From IMG/VR virus record IMGVR_UViG_3300033153_010811, positions 1-57,593 of that record: a stretch of DNA of 57,593 bases; one strand, 5' to 3'. Positions 56,361 to 57,593 of the stretch are shown here, one piece after another. The notes beneath the pieces were generated by a model, which saw only the letters and a list, made by a program, of their open reading frames with translations, ran no database searches and was not told where the DNA came from. The position numbers and the translations under genes were made by a program. Numbering within the stretch: position 1 is the stretch's first letter; each line of letters starts with the position of its first letter. This DNA comes from a virus.

Positions 56361-56493
56361 AGATAACGTTCTAATAACCTGCGTGTAGGGTTTGCACACC
56401 CCTTAAAAGAGCACTCCCGCCCGTCATCCCCTGGCAATTATCGACTCTTACCGACAAGCCGACCCTACACGTCAGAGTTAATTTGTTTGTTAG
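56361..56493 (-). repeat. Long attC-like site (d)
   Basis: Minus strand CTAAC (56493-56489) to CGTTATCT (56368-56361), 133 bp, with ACCCTACACG/CGTGTAGGGT arms perfectly paired over 10 bp. The minimal cassette to its right (about 85 bp before site c) has no convincing gene; the 66-codon frame there mostly crosses the attC. Confidence 0.6.
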
Positions 56494-56579
56494 CGGGCCA
56501 TGCCGTCCCCGCCTCTTTCGAGGTTCGCTGTACCACCCGACCGTATTTATTCGACATGGAGTATTTTCCACTTCCCACC

Positions 56580-56637
56580 CGCTAACGATTAGCTGAGCCG
56601 CCCGGTTTTTCGAGTCGGCTCAAGCGGCTGGTTAGAT
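56580..56637 (-). repeat. attC site (c)
   Basis: Minus strand starts ATCTAAC, an exact RYYYAAC core, then CAGCCGCTTGAGCCGACTCG, the loop, CGGCTCAGCT, ending AATCGTTAGCG. The two halves pair in the imperfect way attC sites do. It follows the zinc-ribbon gene at 56632. Confidence 0.85.
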
Positions 56638-56832
56638 ACTTAAATTGTCATTATACCATATGCCGTATTCATAGCGTCTTTCTGCTTCCCTCTCTTCCCG
56701 GCACATACAATCATCACATATCGCCCACTTAACGCCGCCCTCCGAATACACTCCATCGGTATCATTCCCACATTTAGGACATTTGTGCACTTTAAGTTCT
56801 TCCTTACCTAAATAAGTAATTGTCTTTTTCAT
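56632..56832 (-). CDS. Cassette-encoded zinc-ribbon protein (66 aa)
   Basis: AAAGGAGGATAAATC precedes the ATG. The product has CPKCGNDTDG (~18) and CDDCMCREER (~39), a classic zinc ribbon. Its stop lies at the edge of the attC core. Function unknown. Confidence 0.65.
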   Translation of the reverse strand: MKKTITYLGKEELKVHKCPKCGNDTDGVYSEGGVKWAICDDCMCREEREAERRYEYGIWYNDNLSI

Positions 56833-56849
56833 GATTTATCCTCCTTTAG

Positions 56850-56907
56850 GGCTAACGATTAGCTGAGCCGCTCGGCTTTTCGAGTCGGCTCAAGCGGCTG
56901 GTTATCT
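56850..56907 (-). repeat. attC site (b)
   Basis: Minus strand AGATAAC, then the same CAGCCGCTTGAGCCGACTCG stem as sites c and i, ending AATCGTTAGCC. The halves form the expected imperfect hairpin. It follows the 57147 gene. Confidence 0.85.
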
Positions 56908-57147
56908 AATTTCCATTACCCATCCCTTTGATTTCACTTGTGCAATTATGCCTGTTAATTGTGGAAATTTTTTATTTGAATATAATCTGCCCTCGGAATT
57001 AACAGGTGCTGTTGCAAATACACAAGCACGATCTTTCTTGCGAATTAATCGGTACGCCCCTTTTGAGAGTTCCCACTCTACTATATCTCCTACCTCTGCA
57101 TGAGGGCAATTTTCGTGTACTGGGTATGTATTGCGTATTATTTTCAT
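56902..57147 (-). CDS. Cassette-encoded 81-aa protein
   Basis: GGAGGCTATATA precedes the ATG. The product has HAEVGDIVEWELSKGAYRLI (~17) and a beta-rich remainder, like a small SH3-type or HPF-like barrel. The stop touches the attC core. Function unknown. Confidence 0.6.
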   Translation of the reverse strand: MKIIRNTYPVHENCPHAEVGDIVEWELSKGAYRLIRKKDRACVFATAPVNSEGRLYSNKKFPQLTGIIAQVKSKGWVMEIR

Positions 57148-57164
57148 ATATAGCCTCCTCTTAC

Positions 57165-57218
57165 AGATAACGATTAAGTCAGCCGCCGTTATCGATCGGC
57201 TGGACTGGCTGGTTATAT
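57165..57218 (-). repeat. attC site (a)
   Basis: Minus strand ATATAAC to GTTATCT with CCAGCCAGTCCAGCCGATCG and GGCGGCTGACTT in between. Ends and length (54 bp) match the group, though the stem differs. It follows the 57589 methyltransferase gene and gives its C-terminus NQPVQPIDNGG. Confidence 0.75.
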
Positions 57219-57593
57219 GTTAGCACGGACGGCCTAAACACCACAACGGCAGAGGGAAATGGAGCGCTATTTTTACTGCCGCCAAATTTTAATCGCCCTG
57301 GAACAAACCATATATCTCCCTTGCTTGCATATCTCTGCCACCACTTTGTGTCTGTCCGAGCAGGGACAAGACAAACTACAAGATGTCCTTGTAATGCTGT
57401 CTCATAAGCTTTTTTCATCCACTTGCCTATCTCTCGGCCATAGGGCGGATTTATCCAACATCGACTATCCCATTCTTTTTCAAATAATCTTAATTGACCA
57501 TCAATTATCAATTTGTCTGTTTCGCAAAAATAATCCGTATAAGCCCAACCACAAGCTTTAAAAACGTTTTCAATAATGGCTTGCGCCACAGGC
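57179..57593 (-). CDS. Phage-type DNA N6-adenine methyltransferase (DNMT), cut by the edge
   Basis: Visible residues include SRCWINPPYGREIGKWMKKA, the catalytic NPPY, then VVCLVPARTDTKWWQRYASK and FVPGRLKFGGSKNSAPFPSA, diagnostic of phage DNMT (PF05869 type) enzymes. The N-terminal third is missing, and the GTG at 57589 is probably not the true start. The C-terminus is attC-derived, so the gene sits in a cassette context. It protects DNA or adds epigenetic marks. Confidence 0.8.
   Translation of the reverse strand, partial: PVAQAIIENVFKACGWAYTDYFCETDKLIIDGQLRLFEKEWDSRCWINPPYGREIGKWMKKAYETALQGHLVVCLVPARTDTKWWQRYASKGDIWFVPGRLKFGGSKNSAPFPSAVVVFRPSVLTYNQPVQPIDNGG

Noticed and set aside
56371-56571. 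66-codon minus-strand frame
   Set aside because: Most of it lies inside the long attC-like site d, so it is probably not a gene.
1-57593. Circular closure of the window
   Set aside because: Joining the two ends does not continue either the C5 methyltransferase or the DNMT in frame with family-like sequence, so the window is treated as linear and partial.

Overview
The window is the genome, or most of the genome, of a tailed dsDNA phage (long non-contractile-tail, siphovirus-type gene set) from an uncultured-looking, AT-leaning source. The host is probably a Gram-negative bacterium: there is an M15-type lysis peptidase, a lipobox protein, glycan-modifying genes, and integron cassettes of the kind common in environmental Proteobacteria. 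The exact host cannot be read from the sequence. I see no integrase, tRNA or CRISPR array.

Layout. (1) 1-6.4 kb, minus strand: early leftward operon with ERF annealing protein, YqaJ exonuclease, DUF1367, an HNH-type protein, an AP2-HNH homing endonuclease behind an attenuator, a partial C5 methyltransferase at the edge, and several very small genes. (2) 6.54-6.63 kb: divergent promoters with a palindromic operator next to a small HTH repressor-like gene. (3) 6.6-13.75 kb, plus strand: regulator, DUF1937, DNA methyltransferase, PAPS-reductase-like gene bracketed by direct repeats, replication-initiator-like gene, RuvC-like nuclease, and then the most unusual part of the window: three arrays built from two alternating 9-bp motifs separated by variable 9-bp segments (36-bp period), interleaved with a 208-aa gene and a 285-aa Nop/IS110-C-terminal-like gene, closed by a strong terminator. 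This organisation matches, from memory, the recently described TIGR-Tas (tandem interspaced guide RNA) systems. (4) 13.8-17.54 kb, minus strand: D12-class Dam methylase and small accessory genes joined by repeated intercistronic modules and repeated hairpin terminators. (5) 17.6-50.5 kb, plus strand: late operon (terminase, DUF1073 portal, minor head, protease with nested scaffold, decoration, capsid), interrupted by a five-to-six-gene glycosyltransferase/methyltransferase island, then connectors, a GIY-YIG homing endonuclease, tail genes including a -1 frameshift pair, tape measure, a DUF2460/DUF2163/NlpC-like/tail-tip set, fibres, lysis genes. (6) 50.6-53.4 kb, minus strand: small genes including a family of three tandem paralogs and two decayed genes. 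(7) 53.6-57.6 kb, minus strand: an array of roughly eleven integron-type gene cassettes separated by attC-like sites, with no integron integrase in the window (a CALIN-like array), ending in a phage-type DNA N6-adenine methyltransferase cut by the window edge.

How it fits together: early recombination (ERF plus YqaJ) and anti-restriction methylation prepare the genome for replication and packaging; the late operon builds, decorates and releases virions. Two guest systems stand out in the accessory space: a guide-array locus that could be used against competing DNA, and an integron-style cassette array that gives the phage a cargo region. The function statements for both are inferences from sequence architecture.
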